A stretch of 46,053 nucleotides of DNA from an uncultured Pelagibacteraceae bacterium (lineage in GTDB: Bacteria > Pseudomonadota > Alphaproteobacteria > Pelagibacterales > Pelagibacteraceae). Within the stretch, counting starts at the first letter, position 1; each line of letters starts with the position of its first letter. Location: contig CABZSY010000002.1 in assembly GCA_902528505.1 (NCBI GenBank), positions 1 to 46,053 of the forward strand, given 5' to 3'. The notes under the pieces were generated by a model. That model was not told where the DNA came from and did no database searches. It worked only from the letters and a program-made list of their open reading frames with translations. The translations under genes and the position numbers were made by a program. This document shows positions 30,903-41,450 of this stretch, piece after piece.

Positions 30903-33900
30903 TTAGCCTTTCATTTTTCTCATCATAAAACACTGTATTAGCCACGGTGACACTAATACTTTTATTTTCCATTGGAACGAAAAGTTTTCTACCCATCATA
31001 TTTTTTCCATCTTTAACAACTGCTAATGCTATTGATTTATTAAGATTTGGGCTGAAATAACTTGATGTTACATGACCAAGCATTTCAACTGGTTTTTGAT
31101 TTAATTCAGAAACAATTTGAGCACCTTCTTCCAAAACAATATTTGGATCTTCAGTCAATAAACCAACTAATTGTTTTCTATCTTCTTTCATTGTGTCGGA
31201 TCTATAAAGTGATCTTTTTCCAATAAAGTCATATTTTTTCTTACTTACAATCCAGTCCATTTGAAGATCAATAGGTGTCATTGTTCCATCTGTATCTTGA
31301 CCTACAATTATAAAACCTTTTTCTGCTCTTAATAAATGCATTGTTTCTGTTCCATAGGGAGTAATATTAAATTCTTTTCCAGCCTCTATACATTTTTGCC
31401 ATATAGCCTCACCATAACTTGCTGGTGAATTTATCTCATAACTGAGCTCACCTGTAAAACTTATTCTCATAATTCTACATTTGATTTTATCAATCAATAC
31501 CTCTTTAAATGACATGTGTGGAAAATTGACATCTGATAAATCTAAATCAGGAATAATTTTATTTAAAATTTTTTTACTGTTAGGACCACACAGACTAGCT
31601 GTTGCAAAATGATCTGTTACAGAAGTTAAATATACGTCTAACTCGGGCCATTCAGTCTGAAGGTAATCTTCAAGTTTTCCTAAAACATTTGCGGCACCAC
31701 CTGTTGTAGTTGTCATAATATAATGATTTTCACCTAGTCTAGTCGTAACACCATCATCATAAACCATACCGTCCTCATTAAGCATCAATCCATATCTGCA
31801 TTTACCAATAGCAAGTTTTGACCATGCGTTAGTGTAAACTCTATTTAAAAATTCAGAAGCATCACTTCCCTGAATATCAATTTTACCTAAGGTAGAAGCA
31901 TCTAATATTCCAGCACTCTCTCTAGCTGCTTTACTTTCTCTTTGAACGGCTTGATGCATTGTTTCATCTTCCTTAGGGTAATACCAAGACCTTTTCCACT
32001 GTCCAACATTTTCAAATTCAGCTTTATTTTTAATGTGCCAATCATTTATAGGAGTTCTTCGAAATGTTTCAAAAAATTCTCCTACATTTCTTCCAACAAT
32101 AGTTCCAAATGTTAAAGGAGTGTATGGTGGTCTAAAAGTTGTCGTCCCTAATTCTCCCATTTTTACACCTGCTATATCCGCAATGATTCCTAAAGCATGC
32201 ATATTTCCAAGTTTACCTTGGTCAGTGCCCATTCCTGTTGTTGTATATCTTTTAACATGCTCAATTGATCTAAAACCCTCTCTTAATGCGAGTTTTATGT
32301 CTTTTGCTGTTGCATCATTCTGATAATCTACAAAAGGCTTAGTTTTACCAATAGTCTGATCAGAGGGTAAAAGCCAAATATTTCTTTTTGAAGTTTCATG
32401 ATCATTTTCCAAAGTAATACCTTCAAAATCAGTTTTGTTGATATTTAAAAAATTTTTTAATTTATAATTTAAATTTGTAATTATTTCGTCTAATTCAAAG
32501 TCGCCCCCACAGGACCCAACACTAATTTGTTCTTTGGTATCAGTTTTAGGAATAAAAATTTTTCTATCTTCATCAAAAGTCAGTTTACTACCAGATTGTG
32601 TGTATAAATGTATGGCAGGTGTCCAACCTCCCGCAATACCTAAGCAATCACCAGAAATAGAAATTTTACTACCAGTAACCGATGTGCCGTCATTTGAAAG
32701 TTTCATTATAGATACGCCACTTAATCGTTTGTACCCCCTAGTATCAACAATCGTGTGTGACCAGTATATTTTTATACCAGCATCATTAATTTTTTTTATT
32801 ATCTTAGCATCAGAATTTTCTCTGATGTCAATAATAGCTTCAACTTTAATTCCTTTATTATACAATGATAAAGCACTTTCATAAGCACTATCATTATTTG
32901 TGAAAAAAATATTTTTAGTTCCACATGCAACACCATAAAAATTACTATATTTTTTAATAGCTGAAGAGAGCATGATGCCAGGTCTATCATTATTATTAAA
33001 AATTAAAGGTCGTTCCAGCGCACCTGTTGCCAATATCACTTTTTTAGCTCTAATTTTAAGAAGTCTTTGTCTAATCTTATTTTTTTTATCTTTTTTGTCT
33101 AAATGATCTGTTAAATTTTCCCTAGCAAGTAAATAATTGTATTGGTGATATGCAGCAACGCTTGTTCTAGTTTTAATCTCAAGATTTTTAATGTTTTTAA
33201 GTTCATTAATTTCTTTTTTTAACCACTCTGATGCTAAATTATTGTTAATTTTATTATATTCATTTGTTTCATATATTGTTGATCCTCCAAGTTCATTTTT
33301 TTCATCTAAAAGTAATGTTTTGAAATTATTCTTAGCTGCATTTTTCGCCGCTAATATTCCAGATATACCAGCACCCACAACCAATACATCACAATAAATG
33401 TTTCTATGGTCATATATGTCAGGATCTTTTGTAGTTGGTGATTTACCTAGGCCTGCCGAATGTCTAATGAAGAATTCATACTTTTCCCAAAAACTTTTAG
33501 GCCACATAAATGTTTTATAATAAAAACCAGCTGGAAAGAGGGGAGCTAGAAAATTGTTTATTCCACCTATATCAAAATTAACACTTGGCCAACAATTTTG
33601 GCTAGATGCTTCCAAACCTTCATAAATTTCTATTTCTGTTGCCCTTGCATTTGGTTCTGTAATATTTGAATTAGGATTTAATTGAACAATTGCATTCGGC
33701 TCCTCAGAACCAGACGTCATAATTCCTCTCGGTCGATGATATTTAAAACTTCTACCAACTAAATGAACATTATTTGCTATTAAAGCAGATGCTAAAGTGT
33801 CTCCTTTAAAACCATAGTATGTTTTTCCATCAAACTTAAATGAAATTCTATTAGTCTCATCTATAAATTCACTTGATTTTACTCTTAGATTTTGTGTCAT
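30895..33900 (-). CDS. soxA: Sarcosine oxidase, alpha subunit (likely start 33900; ORF begins 33927)
   Basis: ~1000 aa; N-terminal 2Fe-2S-like region, VVGAGISGILAAKNAA dinucleotide fold, C-terminal GcvT-like aminomethyltransferase domain. Confidence 0.95.
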   Translation of the reverse strand: MTQNLRVKSSEFIDETNRISFKFDGKTYYGFKGDTLASALIANNVHLVGRSFKYHRPRGIMTSGSEEPNAIVQLNPNSNITEPNARATEIEIYEGLEASSQNCWPSVNFDIGGINNFLAPLFPAGFYYKTFMWPKSFWEKYEFFIRHSAGLGKSPTTKDPDIYDHRNIYCDVLVVGAGISGILAAKNAAKNNFKTLLLDEKNELGGSTIYETNEYNKINNNLASEWLKKEINELKNIKNLEIKTRTSVAAYHQYNYLLARENLTDHLDKKDKKNKIRQRLLKIRAKKVILATGALERPLIFNNNDRPGIMLSSAIKKYSNFYGVACGTKNIFFTNNDSAYESALSLYNKGIKVEAIIDIRENSDAKIIKKINDAGIKIYWSHTIVDTRGYKRLSGVSIMKLSNDGTSVTGSKISISGDCLGIAGGWTPAIHLYTQSGSKLTFDEDRKIFIPKTDTKEQISVGSCGGDFELDEIITNLNYKLKNFLNINKTDFEGITLENDHETSKRNIWLLPSDQTIGKTKPFVDYQNDATAKDIKLALREGFRSIEHVKRYTTTGMGTDQGKLGNMHALGIIADIAGVKMGELGTTTFRPPYTPLTFGTIVGRNVGEFFETFRRTPINDWHIKNKAEFENVGQWKRSWYYPKEDETMHQAVQRESKAARESAGILDASTLGKIDIQGSDASEFLNRVYTNAWSKLAIGKCRYGLMLNEDGMVYDDGVTTRLGENHYIMTTTTGGAANVLGKLEDYLQTEWPELDVYLTSVTDHFATASLCGPNSKKILNKIIPDLDLSDVNFPHMSFKEVLIDKIKCRIMRISFTGELSYEINSPASYGEAIWQKCIEAGKEFNITPYGTETMHLLRAEKGFIIVGQDTDGTMTPIDLQMDWIVSKKKYDFIGKRSLYRSDTMKEDRKQLVGLLTEDPNIVLEEGAQIVSELNQKPVEMLGHVTSSYFSPNLNKSIALAVVKDGKNMMGRKLFVPMENKSISVTVANTVFYDEKNERLNA

Positions 33901-33901
33901 T

Positions 33902-34177
33902 TTATTGCGTTGGTGGTTTTTCACCAATTTTATAAATTGCTTTTATTTCATCATTAGATGTATCTCTAACCATATTAAACCATTTACGACAACCATGAGC
34001 ATGGTTCCATCTTTCAAACTGCACACCTTTAATATTTTTTCTCATAAATAAATATTCTGCCCATTCATCATCACTTAGTTCAGTTGGTTGTTTCGGTCTT
34101 TCAATGTGTGCTTCTCCACCAGCTTTAAATTCTTGCTGATCTCTTTCTCCACAATACGGACAATTAATTAAAAACAT
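33902..34177 (-). CDS. soxD: Sarcosine oxidase, delta subunit
   Basis: NCPYCGERDQQEF...W(N)HAHGCRKWFNMVRDT; between soxB and soxA. Confidence 0.94.
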   Translation of the reverse strand: MFLINCPYCGERDQQEFKAGGEAHIERPKQPTELSDDEWAEYLFMRKNIKGVQFERWNHAHGCRKWFNMVRDTSNDEIKAIYKIGEKPPTQ

Positions 34178-35430
34178 TAATGTGCAACTGCTGCAGCACC
34201 ATGTTCATCTACAAGGTCACCACTTACAAATCTATTTAAATTAAATGCAGCATTCAGTTTATGAGGTTCGTCATTAGCAATAGTATGAGCAAATAAATCT
34301 CCAGAACCAGGTGTTGCTTTAAATCCACCCGTTCCCCAACCACAATTAAAATATAACCCTTTGATTGATGTTTTACTAAGAATAGGACTTGCATCTGGAC
34401 ATATATCAACAATACCACCCCATTGCCTTAGCATTCTCATACGACTAAAAATTGGATATAATTCTAAAATTGCATTTAATGTTCCTTCTACAATTTGATG
34501 ACTACCTTTTTGAGAATAAGAAATATAGTCATCTGTACCAGCACCAATGACAAGTTCACCTTTATCTGATTGACTAACATATGCATGAACAGCATTTGAC
34601 ATAACAACAGTATCAATAATTGGTTTCACAGGTTCAGAAACTAAAGCTTGCAATGGTTTACTTTCAAGTGGAAGTTTTAATCCCGCCATGTTGGCAACTA
34701 CGCTTGAATGTCCTGCTGCTACTACACCAATTTTTTTAGTTTTAATAAATCCTTTTGTTGTTTCTATACCTTCAACAGTATCACCATTTCTCTTGATACC
34801 TTTAACTTCGCAGTTTTGAATAATATCGACCCCCATCTCATCTGCACCTCTTGCATACCCCCATGCAACTGCATCATGTCTTGCTGTTCCAGCTCTTCTT
34901 TGTAAAGTGCCACCTAAAACAGGATATCTTATATCTTGTGAAGTATTTATAATTGGACAAAATTTTTTTATTTCTTCAGTATTTAAGTAAACTGCATCAA
35001 TTCCATTCAGTCTGTTAGCGTGAGTTCTTCTTTTTAAATCTCTTACATCTTGTAAATTATGAGCAAGATTCATAACGCCTCTTTGGCTAAACATGACATT
35101 ATAATTTAGTTCTTGTGATAAACCTTCCCATATTTTTAAGGCATGATCATACAAACCTGCACTAGCATCCCATAAATAATTTGATCTAATAATTGTTGTA
35201 TTACGACCGGTGTTTCCACCACCAATCCAACCTTTTTCCACTACAGCAATGTTTTGCATATTATGTTTTTTTGCTAAGTAATATGCTGTTGCTAAACCGT
35301 GACCACCACCACCAACTATTACTGCATCATATTCTTTTTTAGGTGCTGGATCTTTCCAGGCTCTTTGCCAATTTTCATGATATGACAAAGCATTTTTAAA
35401 CAATGAAAATATAGAGTACTTATTTCTCAT
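34177..35430 (-). CDS. soxB: Sarcosine oxidase, beta subunit
   Basis: [22 protein letters not shown]...[22 protein letters not shown]. Confidence 0.96.
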   Translation of the reverse strand: MRNKYSIFSLFKNALSYHENWQRAWKDPAPKKEYDAVIVGGGGHGLATAYYLAKKHNMQNIAVVEKGWIGGGNTGRNTTIIRSNYLWDASAGLYDHALKIWEGLSQELNYNVMFSQRGVMNLAHNLQDVRDLKRRTHANRLNGIDAVYLNTEEIKKFCPIINTSQDIRYPVLGGTLQRRAGTARHDAVAWGYARGADEMGVDIIQNCEVKGIKRNGDTVEGIETTKGFIKTKKIGVVAAGHSSVVANMAGLKLPLESKPLQALVSEPVKPIIDTVVMSNAVHAYVSQSDKGELVIGAGTDDYISYSQKGSHQIVEGTLNAILELYPIFSRMRMLRQWGGIVDICPDASPILSKTSIKGLYFNCGWGTGGFKATPGSGDLFAHTIANDEPHKLNAAFNLNRFVSGDLVDEHGAAAVAH

Positions 35431-35497
35431 AATAATTGAATAAATACTTTATAAACATTGAATTTTCAATACAATCGCTTATTACACAATGTCATAT

Positions 35498-35589
35498 GGA
35501 AGAGTGGGTGAGAGGCTGAAACCAGTCGTTTGCTAAATGACCGTGCGAGGAAACTTGTACCGAGGGTTCGAATCCCTCCTCTTCCGCCA
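35498..35589 (+). tRNA. tRNA-Ser(GCT) with encoded CCA
   Basis: GGAAGAG...CTCTTCC acceptor stem, GCT anticodon (35532-35534) in TTGCTAA loop on GTCGT/ATGAC stem, long class II variable arm, GGTTCGAATCC T-loop, CCA 35587-35589. Confidence 0.95.
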
Positions 35590-37806
35590 TTAAAATAGAG
35601 GACGATCCTTAAAGAAATCTTTCATTTGAATAGGCCTTTGTTCTAATATGTATCTATATACATTATAATTCTCCATTACCCTCTGAACATAGTTTCTTGT
35701 TTCCCTAAATTTTATTAACTCAACCCAATCGACATAATTAATTTGTTTTTTTTGTGGATTTTTATTAATTTTTTTCCAATACTTAACTCGGTTTGGTCCT
35801 GCATTATAAGCGGCAACAGCAAAAGGGTATGCACCATCATATTGCAATATAAGACCAGCAATATAATGAGAACCTAAATTAATATTATATTCAGGATCAG
35901 TAGTTAATCTTGATTTTGAATAAGGAAGTTTTGCTTGTTTAGAAACTAATTTAGCTGTGTAGGGCATTAGTTGCATCAATCCTTTTGCTCCTGCGTGACT
36001 GTTAGCTTCTAAATCAAACTCACTTTCTTGTCTTATAATAGATAAAATTAAAGCGCTATCTGGGATTTTTCTTCCATTAATACTTTTTGGCGTATTTATA
36101 ATTGGATAATTAAATTTATTATGAAACCTTTTTTGATAGGAAGCAATTTTAGAGACTTGTATAGCAAAATCGTATCTATTTATATTTGTTGCAAGTTCAG
36201 CTGCTAGTATTTCACTCCCTTTGGAAATATCATCATTGGCTAGGTGTCTTAGAATAAACTTAGTATATTTATCTTTTTTAAGCTCATCTAAAAGATAAGT
36301 AATCTTAACCAGTTCTTTATTAAAAAAAATAAGTCGATATTTTTTATCAACTTGCATGTCTTTATTAAGTTCAAATTTTCCATTTGGATTGATCTTTAAA
36401 AATGCTAATTGACCATAATAAGTTGTTAAATATTTTGATGCTTCTAAATACCATTTATTTGATTGCTCTTTATTTCCAAGTTTCTCATAGGTACTTGCAA
36501 GCCAATAAGCTCCTCTGGATGTACTAATTGGATAGTTAACATTGTTATAAAAATTTTTAAAATGATTTTTTGCTGTCAAAGGATCATTTAAAAAACTTAA
36601 AGCTATCCACCCACTCATCCATTCTGCTGCTGCAAAGTCAGATCCTTCAGTCATACCGTGGTTACTTGATATTTTATAAGCGATTTCGTATTTTTTTTTA
36701 TAAATTAGAGCCCGTGAAATTATTTCTCTTTCTTTCCACCATTTTTCAGGCATCACTAAATAATCCTTATCATTTCTGATCTTAAGTAGAATCTCAGTAG
36801 AAGAGTCCACACGACCTTTTTTTCTTCTCCATTTTAAACGGTCATAATTAAGTCCTGCATCATTTTTAAATTTTTGTGGCACATTTTTAATTGCTTGGTC
36901 AACACCATATCCCTTACTTATTAGTATTTGTCTGGCTGTATATAAAAGCTCATAATCTTTTGGTAAATATCTTGTTAATCTTTTAAGATCCCAATGCTTT
37001 CCATTCCATGCAAGATAATCTGCTCTTTTAATATAATCATCTGCATTTAGACTTTTTTTGAATTTTTTTCTAAAAAATTTTAAATCTTTTTTAGATAATT
37101 TCGCAGTAATCCAGCCCTCTTTAATTAGCTTTGTACCCTTAGATTTATTGCCAGTTAATAAGTGGCTTTCACCTAATATCATTTTACCATATCCACTAAG
37201 CGGTTCTTTGGTTCCAAACCAAGTAATGATCTTTTTTGGTGAAACATTAGCTGTAGACAATTTATGTTCTGCCAAATATCTTAATCTATCAATTCTTGGA
37301 TATTTGGGGTTACTGTCTATAAAAACCTTATAATCATAAAAAGAGGCCTGATTTCCAGTTGTTAGTAAATGCCTCCATTGAATAAAATTATAAATAGATT
37401 TATCTTTAGCTTTTTTGGAAATACTTAAAGCTGAAGTCCATTTACTTTTTTGCATTTCAGAAATTGCTTTTTTTGCTAAACCAAAATCTTTTTTGCTATA
37501 ATATTTCGATATTTTGATGTTTTTAGTAGTTGTTACACCTGCTACAATTGGTTTTTTTTTAGGAATTTTAAAACTTAACTTCTTTTCCTTTTTTTCCTTG
37601 ATAATAATTTTTTTTTCAACCTTTTTTAATTTTGTAGGTTTTTTAAGGGGTGTAATGATATTTTTTGATATTTTTTTAATTATCTCTTCTGATGATAAAG
37701 AAGGTTTTTGAGGAGGAATAATTTGTATACTCTCTGCGTAAAGGTTAGTTATTTTAAGAGAAACAAATAAGACTATTCCAAGAATAAATAATATTTTTTT
37801 GTGCAT
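35590..37806 (-). CDS. slt: Soluble lytic murein transglycosylase (Slt-like)
   Basis: Signal peptide; C-terminal ALILSIIRQESEFDLEANSHAGAKGLMQLMPYTAKLVS ... AVAAYNAGPNRV transglycosylase motifs. Confidence 0.9.
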   Translation of the reverse strand: MHKKILFILGIVLFVSLKITNLYAESIQIIPPQKPSLSSEEIIKKISKNIITPLKKPTKLKKVEKKIIIKEKKEKKLSFKIPKKKPIVAGVTTTKNIKISKYYSKKDFGLAKKAISEMQKSKWTSALSISKKAKDKSIYNFIQWRHLLTTGNQASFYDYKVFIDSNPKYPRIDRLRYLAEHKLSTANVSPKKIITWFGTKEPLSGYGKMILGESHLLTGNKSKGTKLIKEGWITAKLSKKDLKFFRKKFKKSLNADDYIKRADYLAWNGKHWDLKRLTRYLPKDYELLYTARQILISKGYGVDQAIKNVPQKFKNDAGLNYDRLKWRRKKGRVDSSTEILLKIRNDKDYLVMPEKWWKEREIISRALIYKKKYEIAYKISSNHGMTEGSDFAAAEWMSGWIALSFLNDPLTAKNHFKNFYNNVNYPISTSRGAYWLASTYEKLGNKEQSNKWYLEASKYLTTYYGQLAFLKINPNGKFELNKDMQVDKKYRLIFFNKELVKITYLLDELKKDKYTKFILRHLANDDISKGSEILAAELATNINRYDFAIQVSKIASYQKRFHNKFNYPIINTPKSINGRKIPDSALILSIIRQESEFDLEANSHAGAKGLMQLMPYTAKLVSKQAKLPYSKSRLTTDPEYNINLGSHYIAGLILQYDGAYPFAVAAYNAGPNRVKYWKKINKNPQKKQINYVDWVELIKFRETRNYVQRVMENYNVYRYILEQRPIQMKDFFKDRPLF

Positions 37807-37849
37807 AATCTTTTAGTATATGAATCTATAAACTATGTTATAAGTATTT

Positions 37850-38731
37850 ATGTTTAAAGGATCAAATGTTGCCTTAATAACCCCATTCAAAAATAATGGA
37901 CTTGATGAAGAAGCATATATCAAGTTAATTCATTTTCATATTGATAATGGTACATCTGGGCTGGTCCCAGCAGGCACTACTGGAGAATCTCCAACCCTCA
38001 GTCATACTGAACATGAGCGTGTGATTGATTTATGTATTAAAGAGAGCAACGGAAAAATACCAGTTATAGCTGGTACAGGATCTAACTCTACTGAGGAGGC
38101 TATTTCTTTAACTTCTCATGCTGAAAAAGCAGGTGCAAATGGTGTTTTAATTGTAACGCCATATTATAACAAGCCTACTCAAGAGGGATTATATCAACAT
38201 TACAAAGCTATTAATGATAAGTGTGGAATTCCTATTATAATTTATAACATACCTGGTAGGTCAGTTATTGATATGTCAGTTGATACAATGGCAAGACTAT
38301 ATGAATTAAAGAATATTGTCGGTGTAAAAGATGCTACAGGCGATTTAGACAGAGTTGATCAACAGTTAAAGAAAATGGGAAATGAATTTATTCAATTAAC
38401 AGGAAACGATGATAACGCATTTGAATTTAATAAAAGAGGAGGTGTAGGAACTATTAGTGTAACTGCAAATATAGCACCAAAGCTTTGTTCGGAGTTTCAA
38501 AAAAATTCGATATCTAAAAATGATGAGAATCTTATTAAAGCAAAAGAGCTAGATGATATTTTGCAACCTGTACACACTGCAATGTTTGTAGAAAGTAACC
38601 CTAGTCCAGTAAAATATGCTGCTAAACTGATGAATTTGTGTGATGATGAAGTTAGATTACCATTAGTTAAAGTAACAGAAGCAACTAAAATAATTGTAAA
38701 AAAAGCCATAGTGTCTGCAAAACTTATTTAA
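37850..38731 (+). CDS. dapA: 4-hydroxy-tetrahydrodipicolinate synthase
   Basis: [16 protein letters not shown]...[14 protein letters not shown]...[18 protein letters not shown]...YNIPGRS. Confidence 0.96.
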   Translation: MFKGSNVALITPFKNNGLDEEAYIKLIHFHIDNGTSGLVPAGTTGESPTLSHTEHERVIDLCIKESNGKIPVIAGTGSNSTEEAISLTSHAEKAGANGVLIVTPYYNKPTQEGLYQHYKAINDKCGIPIIIYNIPGRSVIDMSVDTMARLYELKNIVGVKDATGDLDRVDQQLKKMGNEFIQLTGNDDNAFEFNKRGGVGTISVTANIAPKLCSEFQKNSISKNDENLIKAKELDDILQPVHTAMFVESNPSPVKYAAKLMNLCDDEVRLPLVKVTEATKIIVKKAIVSAKLI

Positions 38732-39201
38732 TGAACAAAAAAACCAATCCTGGTTTAAAAATTATTTGTTTAAACAGAAAAGCAAGTTTTAATTATTTTT
38801 TTGAAGATCTTTTAGAAGCAGGAATTGTTTTAAAGGGTTCTGAAATCAAATCTATAAGAGATGGTAAAGTAAATATAGCAGATGCATACGCAGTTGAAAA
38901 AAAAGGTGAAATAGTACTTATTAATTCACATATTTCCCCATATAAGCAAGCAAGTTATTCAAATCACAATCCAACAGATGAAAGAAAACTTTTGTTAAAC
39001 AAAAGAGAGATAAATAAACTCATTGGAAAAATGCAAAGAGACCGCTTTACCATTGTACCAACAAAAATGTATTTTAAAAAAGGTAAAGCTAAAATTGAAT
39101 TAGCAGTTGCTAAAGGAAAAAAACAATATGATAAAAGAGCAACTAAAAAAAACAGAGATTGGAACCGTGAAAAATCAAGATTTATCAGAAAATCTAGCTA
39201 A
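38731..39201 (+). CDS. smpB: SsrA-binding protein
   Basis: [40 protein letters not shown] ... [22 protein letters not shown]. Confidence 0.97.
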   Translation: MNKKTNPGLKIICLNRKASFNYFFEDLLEAGIVLKGSEIKSIRDGKVNIADAYAVEKKGEIVLINSHISPYKQASYSNHNPTDERKLLLNKREINKLIGKMQRDRFTIVPTKMYFKKGKAKIELAVAKGKKQYDKRATKKNRDWNREKSRFIRKSS

Positions 39202-39685
39202 AATTATTTATTTAGGTATTGGATCAAATCTTGGTGTTAGAAAAAGAAATATTGAAAAAGCTAAATTTCAATTAAAAGAAAATAATATAAAATTTATTAC
39301 TGTTTCAAAATATTATGAAACTCCATCATGGCCTAACCCGAATTATCCAAAATTTTTAAATATTATATTGAAGATTGTATGCCATCATGACCCTTTGAGT
39401 TTACTAAATATTTGTAAAAAAATTGAAATTAATTTAGGAAGAAAAAAGTCGAAAAAAAACTCTCCACGATTATGTGATATTGACATCATTGATTATCATG
39501 GAATTAAATTAAATGTCAAAAGTAAGCTATATTTACCTCATAAAAGAATGCATAAAAGAAATTTTGTTTTAATCCCTTTGTTTGAGATTGAAAAAAAATG
39601 GAAACACCCATCTAAAAAATTAGATATTAAGACCTTAATTTCAATGCTTCCTGAGGGCGATATTACATCTATTAAACAAATTTAA
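39128..39685 (+). CDS. folK: 2-amino-4-hydroxy-6-hydroxymethyldihydropteridine pyrophosphokinase; start ATG 39128 or GTG 39167, both inside smpB
   Basis: [66 protein letters not shown]. Confidence 0.9.
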   Translation: MIKEQLKKTEIGTVKNQDLSENLAKIIYLGIGSNLGVRKRNIEKAKFQLKENNIKFITVSKYYETPSWPNPNYPKFLNIILKIVCHHDPLSLLNICKKIEINLGRKKSKKNSPRLCDIDIIDYHGIKLNVKSKLYLPHKRMHKRNFVLIPLFEIEKKWKHPSKKLDIKTLISMLPEGDITSIKQI

Positions 39686-39704
39686 TTTAATGATATAGTA
39701 AAGA

Positions 39705-41450
39705 ATGTTAAATTCTAATGAACTTATAAATAAAGTAAAAGTGTATAACAAATTTCTCAATCATGAGAGATTAGATAAAGCATATAACTTTGCTATTAAG
39801 GCACATCAAAATCAAAAAAGAGCATCTGGTGATCCTTATTCAGTTCATCCCATTGAGGTTGCGAATATTCTTACGGAATTAAAATTAGATAGTGCAACAA
39901 TTACTACTGGATTATTACATGACACAATAGAAGATACTGTTGCTACATATGAGACAATTAAAAATGAATTTGGACCTGAGGTAGCTGATTTAGTAGATGG
40001 GGTTACTAAAATTTCTGTTTTTGAAAACACTGCAAGTTTTAACTCGAAAGCAGAAAACTTTAGAAAATTAATTTTAGCAACTTCCAAAGATATTAGAGTT
40101 TTATTAGTTAAAATTGCTGATCGACTTCATAATATGAGAACTATTAAAGCGATAACCAAAGAAGATAAAAGAAAAAGGATTGCCCAAGAAACAATGGAAA
40201 TATATGCACCACTTGCAGATAGAATGGGAATGCATAGAATCCGTGATGAGCTTGAAGATTTATCTTTTGAAATTTTAAATAATGATGCAAGAAAATTAAT
40301 TAAAAAAAGATTGGACGAAATCAAACTCGATAAGAAAAATTTATTTGAAGAACTCTCTTATGAATTAAGCTCTATTTTGAATGAAAATCATATTAACGCA
40401 GAAATTTACGGTAGAGAAAAAACTCCATTTTCAATTTGGAGAAAAGTTCAAAAAAAAAGAGTTTCGCTAGAGCAAGTAACTGATATTATTGGATTTAGAG
40501 TAATTTTAAAAAATATAGACGACTGTTATAAAACGTTGGGTATATTTCATAAAAAATGGAATTGTATTCCTGGAAAGTTTAAAGACTATATATCTTCTCC
40601 AAAAATTAACGGCTATGAGTCTATTCATACTTCAGTAATTGGTTCAAATAAGAAACCAATTGAAATACAAATAAGAACAAGTGAAATGCATGAATTTGCT
40701 GAAAGAGGTATAGCATCTCATTGGAAATATAAATCTTCAGAAAAATTTAATTCATTAAGCTGGAAAGAATATGATTGGTTAAAAGATTTAGTTGAAATTA
40801 TAGAAAAAAATGAAAATCCTGAACACTCATATGAATACACTAAACTTCAGATGTTTCAGGAAAACGTTTTTTGTTTTACACCCAAAGGTTCAGTAATAAA
40901 ATTACCTAAAGAAGCTACTGCTATTGATTTTGCTTACGCTGTACATACAAAAATTGGTAACTCTGCAACCGGATGTGAAATAAATGGAAACAAAAGTGAT
41001 TTACAAACAATTCTCCATAATGGTGATCGTGTGTATATCATAACCTCAAAAAATAGTTCTCCATCACTCCATTGGATACCTACCACTAAAACTGGAAAAG
41101 CTAGAGCTGCTATAAGACGTTATTGGCATGATAAAGGTGAGCAAAAAGAGGAAAAAATTAAAAAGTACAACACAACACTATGGATGTCATTACCTGATAA
41201 ACCTGGTCAACTTGGAGATATCAGCTCATTAATTGGAAGTTATAAATTAAATATCTCTAGTTTAGAGATGGTAGGTAAAAACCCAAACTATATTAATTTT
41301 AAATTTAAATTAATCATAAGAAACCTTAAAAATTTTACAAATTTTATTGCAGTGCTAAAACAAAAGGGTATAAAATTTAAAATAATTAGACACGAAGAAA
41401 AAAGAAATGCTTTCACACAAAAAATCCTTAAATATTTTAAAAAAAACTAA
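39705..41450 (+). CDS. Bifunctional (p)ppGpp synthetase/hydrolase (RSH family), compact form
   Basis: HD domain (GLLHDTIEDT), synthetase (DIIGFRVI, GKFKDYISSPKINGYESIHTSVIG, EIQIRTSEMHEFAERGIASHWKYK), TGS (FTPKGSVIKLP), ACT (LPDKPGQLGDISSLIG). Confidence 0.95.
   Translation: MLNSNELINKVKVYNKFLNHERLDKAYNFAIKAHQNQKRASGDPYSVHPIEVANILTELKLDSATITTGLLHDTIEDTVATYETIKNEFGPEVADLVDGVTKISVFENTASFNSKAENFRKLILATSKDIRVLLVKIADRLHNMRTIKAITKEDKRKRIAQETMEIYAPLADRMGMHRIRDELEDLSFEILNNDARKLIKKRLDEIKLDKKNLFEELSYELSSILNENHINAEIYGREKTPFSIWRKVQKKRVSLEQVTDIIGFRVILKNIDDCYKTLGIFHKKWNCIPGKFKDYISSPKINGYESIHTSVIGSNKKPIEIQIRTSEMHEFAERGIASHWKYKSSEKFNSLSWKEYDWLKDLVEIIEKNENPEHSYEYTKLQMFQENVFCFTPKGSVIKLPKEATAIDFAYAVHTKIGNSATGCEINGNKSDLQTILHNGDRVYIITSKNSSPSLHWIPTTKTGKARAAIRRYWHDKGEQKEEKIKKYNTTLWMSLPDKPGQLGDISSLIGSYKLNISSLEMVGKNPNYINFKFKLIIRNLKNFTNFIAVLKQKGIKFKIIRHEEKRNAFTQKILKYFKKN

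Noticed and set aside
32033-32884. Plus-strand ORFs (32033-32323, 32534-32884) opposite soxA
   Set aside because: Antisense to a well supported soxA reading frame.
35431-35497. Possible glycine riboswitch upstream of soxB
   Set aside because: Only 67 bp separate soxB from the tRNA-Ser gene, too short for a typical glycine aptamer leader; no aptamer-like pairing noticed.
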